DNA of 7,033 nucleotides from Methylocystis sp. (GTDB taxonomy: Bacteria > Pseudomonadota > Alphaproteobacteria > Rhizobiales > Beijerinckiaceae): contig JALRFG010000102.1 of assembly GCA_023253795.1 (NCBI GenBank), forward strand, positions 1 through 7,033. Direction: 5' to 3'. Below, piece by piece: positions 5,223 to 7,033 of the stretch; the stretch's first letter is position 1; each line of letters starts with the position of its first letter. Below the pieces are notes generated by a model. The model searched no databases, was not told the DNA's origin, and worked only from the letters and a program-made list of their open reading frames with translations. A program made the translations under genes and the position numbers.

Positions 5223-6857
5223 TCACCCTCCTGTAATGCGGGTGATCTGATCAACCGCTGGTGTGATTGGATCGTTTTCTGGTGTCGGTTTTGGCTTTGC
5301 CGGCCCGGTATCGGCGTAGCCGCCGCCCAGCGCCTGAAACAGATCGACGCTGGCGACCAGACGATCGCCTTCAAGAACCTGCCGTGCAAAAGACGCTTCC
5401 TGAAAATCCACCCGCTCCTGAATAATCTCGCGACGATCCTTCAAGCCGTCGCGCAGACGCGTTTGCGCGAGATCAAGTTGGTTAGACGCGGTTTTGAGCA
5501 ACTGCATCTGCGCGTCATATTCGGTGTTGGCGCGCCTGAGATTGGCGAGCGCATCCGCCACCTGCTGCGCGGCCTGCAATAGCGTTTCATTGTAACTGTC
5601 GACCGCCTGATCATATTCCGCACGTCGAACCTCTAGCCCGCCAGAGAGACGGCCAGCCTGAAATATCGGCAAATGAAATCCCGGCACAACGGCGAAACCT
5701 GTCGCGCCCGGATTCGTAAGATAACCCGGCAGCGCATTGACGCTGGTGCTGGTGACAGAGGCTTCTAGACCGGCGGCCAATGACAAATCGAATGAGGGCA
5801 GCAGTAAGGTTTTAGCGACATGAATGCGTTCGCTCGCCGCCTCGGCTCGATGCAGCGCCGCCGCCAGATCAGGCCGGTGCACAAGCAGTTCGATCGGAAG
5901 ATGACGTGGAAGCGTCGGCTGTTGCGGCGTGACGCTCTTTTTAGATTCAAACAGTGCGTAGGTTGCGTCGGGACCGGCGCCGATCATTCGCGCGATGGCG
6001 TTTTTTTGTATGGCCAGCGCAGCGCGGACAGTCGCCTCCCGTCTGACGCTCGATTCATATTCGCCGCGTGCGATCTGCACGACATCGGCTGTTTCAAGAC
6101 CCGTCTGGTAACGCGTTTCGGCAATCGCCATGAATTCACGGCGCAGCGTGATCAATTCATTGGTGATTTGCAGCTGACGCGCCAAAGCGTGGCCGCGCAG
6201 ATAGGCGCGGCATACGCCTGTGATCAGCAGCAGGCGGGTTTGCTCCATCTCGGCTTGTTGCGCCGCCGCCTGTCCGAGCGCGGCTTCCATCGTCGCCTGG
6301 TTTTTGCCCCAGAAATCCATTTCCCAGGTCATTACGAAGGGCGTCAGAAAAGCGGAGGTTTTTTCGCGGCCGCCCTGACCATTGTTGTAGGAATAGACAA
6401 CGCCGTGATTTGGGTTACGCGATTGCCGCGACCAATAATCCGATTGCAAAGATGGCAGAAGCTTTGCGCTGGCGACCTGAACGCTGCCTTCCGTCTCGAT
6501 CAGCGTATCGCGCGCCTTTTGCAGGTTTTGGTTGTCTGCAACGGCTTTGTCGACCAGTCGATCTAATTCGCCGTTTTTGAATCGACGCCACCATTCTTCA
6601 TTCGGCCATGCGGCGTCTGTCGCCGAACGCTTGAGACCGGAAGCTGCGAGCGTCCGTTCCATTTTTGGCGCATCGAGAAATTGTGCGCGATCCGCCTGTG
6701 TCGTGCCGCCATTGCAGCCGACAAGCAGCAGCGACGCGCAGGTGATGACGGCAGATGTCATCGATACGCAAGGCGCGCGCCGGCGACCGGACAGAACTGT
6801 CCGGCGGAACAGCTTCACGACGCTTTTTCCTGTCATCGGGCGGCGGTTTCGAATCAC
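5223..6857 (-). CDS. Outer-membrane efflux lipoprotein, NodT/OprM (TolC-like) family
   Basis: Trimeric outer-membrane channel of tripartite efflux pumps, 544 residues from the chosen GTG at 6857. That start has AGAGGA (6864-6869) 6 nt before it; a TTG at 6899 has no such support. A basic n-region and a hydrophobic stretch SAVITCASLLLV lead to the lipobox LVGC, giving lipidated Cys48; the next residue is Asn, not Asp, consistent with outer-membrane sorting. Two related repeats follow. The first holds the EEWWRRFKNGELDRLV opening (about 87-102), then SAKLLPSLQ and the barrel strand TWEMDFWGK (177-185). The second holds the family signature RPDLAAALHRAEAASERIHVAKTLLLPSF (328-356) and LPIFQAGRLSGGL (396-408). 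It ends near VDLFQALGGGY (504-514), followed by a Pro-rich tail of about 30 residues. It is longer than the usual 460-500 residues at both ends. The gene is 34 nt after the antiporter gene and 48 nt before the adaptor gene, so the three probably share a transcript. Confidence 0.92.
   Translation of the reverse strand: MIRNRRPMTGKSVVKLFRRTVLSGRRRAPCVSMTSAVITCASLLLVGCNGGTTQADRAQFLDAPKMERTLAASGLKRSATDAAWPNEEWWRRFKNGELDRLVDKAVADNQNLQKARDTLIETEGSVQVASAKLLPSLQSDYWSRQSRNPNHGVVYSYNNGQGGREKTSAFLTPFVMTWEMDFWGKNQATMEAALGQAAAQQAEMEQTRLLLITGVCRAYLRGHALARQLQITNELITLRREFMAIAETRYQTGLETADVVQIARGEYESSVRREATVRAALAIQKNAIARMIGAGPDATYALFESKKSVTPQQPTLPRHLPIELLVHRPDLAAALHRAEAASERIHVAKTLLLPSFDLSLAAGLEASVTSTSVNALPGYLTNPGATGFAVVPGFHLPIFQAGRLSGGLEVRRAEYDQAVDSYNETLLQAAQQVADALANLRRANTEYDAQMQLLKTASNQLDLAQTRLRDGLKDRREIIQERVDFQEASFARQVLEGDRLVASVDLFQALGGGYADTGPAKPKPTPENDPITPAVDQITRITGG
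5227..5232 (-). promoter_or_regulatory. Strong Shine-Dalgarno inside the end of the channel gene
   Basis: AGGAGG on the minus strand overlaps the last codons (for Thr-Gly-Gly) of the outer-membrane channel gene. It is 8 nt from the ATG of the 12-codon ORF and about 52 nt from the adaptor ATG, too far to serve the adaptor directly. It is the strongest ribosome site seen in this block. Confidence 0.5.
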
Positions 6858-6863
6858 CAGATT

Positions 6864-6869
6864 TCCTCT
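6864..6869 (-). promoter_or_regulatory. Ribosome binding site that decides the GTG start of the channel gene
   Basis: AGAGGA on the minus strand stands 6 nt before the GTG at 6857. Neither the TTG at 6899 nor the ATGs at 6884 and 6836 has a comparable site. This start leaves 34 nt after the antiporter stop codon, where the TTG would overlap it by 8 bases. Confidence 0.55.
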
Positions 6870-6891
6870 GTCCGACAATGCCATATTCGGA

Positions 6892-7033
6892 CTATTCAAT
6901 CTCGTTCCGTGGGTCGTCCGGCGGCAGAAGATGGCGTGGCAAATAGAGGCTGTTGGCGATCACCGTCGGAATGATCGCCGTCGCGATGATCGCCGCAACC
7001 AGCGTCGAATATTGATTCTCGTCGATGATCTTG
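6892..7033 (-). CDS. Cation:proton antiporter (CPA2 type), C-terminal end only
   Basis: The minus-strand frame is open from the window edge to the TAG at 6892-6894, giving 46 residues: KIIDENQYSTLVAAIIATAI, then IPTVIANSLYLPRHLLP and a polar end PDDPRNEIE. The pattern of a short IIDxxQYS loop, a final hydrophobic helix with Pro in AIIPTVIAN, and a closing LPRHLLP resembles the last transmembrane helix of CPA2 sodium/proton antiporters. It does not resemble the C-terminus of an EmrB/MFS or RND pump. Such proteins exchange Na+ or K+ for protons across the inner membrane. Most of the gene lies outside the window, so the assignment rests on this short tail. The downstream channel gene begins 34 nt later on the same strand, with no terminator between. 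Confidence 0.7.
   Translation of the reverse strand, partial: KIIDENQYSTLVAAIIATAIIPTVIANSLYLPRHLLPPDDPRNEIE

Noticed and set aside
6714..6857. Twin-arginine (Tat) signal in the channel lipoprotein (FRRTVLS)
   Set aside because: The RR pair is far from the hydrophobic stretch, with further Arg residues in between, which does not fit a Tat signal. A Sec lipoprotein signal with LVGC explains the region.
1..7033. tRNA, rRNA, CRISPR, transposase, attachment sites
   Set aside because: Reading through both strands showed no cloverleaf-like segment, regularly spaced repeats, transposase-like protein or terminal repeats. All spacers are under 130 bp.

Overview
The window reads as a chromosomal segment of an alphaproteobacterium, most likely Hyphomicrobiales (Rhizobiales). 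This is inferred from protein style (ClpP beginning MRDPIEVY, PccA ending in VDAVIMEFA), moderately high GC and GC-rich codon use. The genus cannot be fixed by eye. There are two gene blocks facing each other, with no tRNA, rRNA, CRISPR array or insertion sequence visible.

Left block (+ strand, 1-3660): the 3' part of tig (trigger factor, protein-folding chaperone), then clpP (ATP-dependent protease core), then a complete biotin-carrying propionyl-CoA carboxylase alpha subunit (pccA). The tig-clpP pair is a classic proteostasis arrangement. The usual next gene, clpX, is absent and pccA sits in its place. The tig-clpP and clpP-pccA spacers (125 and 81 bp) each hold strong hairpins without a U-run. 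The block ends at a clean one-directional intrinsic terminator at 3623-3657, directly after pccA, so no pccB follows in the same transcript.

Right block (- strand, 7033 down to 3670): transcription order is the C-terminal end of a CPA2-type cation:proton antiporter, an outer-membrane efflux lipoprotein of the NodT/OprM (TolC-like) family, a possible 12-codon leader ORF, an EmrA/HlyD-type membrane fusion protein, and a small secreted Asn/Gly/Tyr-rich protein of unknown function. Spacings of 34, 48 (holding the leader ORF) and 41 nt suggest one operon. Outer-membrane channel and periplasmic adaptor together make two thirds of a tripartite exporter. The expected inner-membrane pump (EmrB-type MFS, or FUSC) is not in the window. 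The last two genes at the 3' end are the adaptor and the small secreted protein, and the operon then meets the pccA terminator.

I see no clear new defence or mobile system. The points most worth a second look are the pump-less efflux operon with its attached small secreted protein, the 12-codon ORF linking channel and adaptor translation, and the separation of clpP from clpX and of pccA from pccB.
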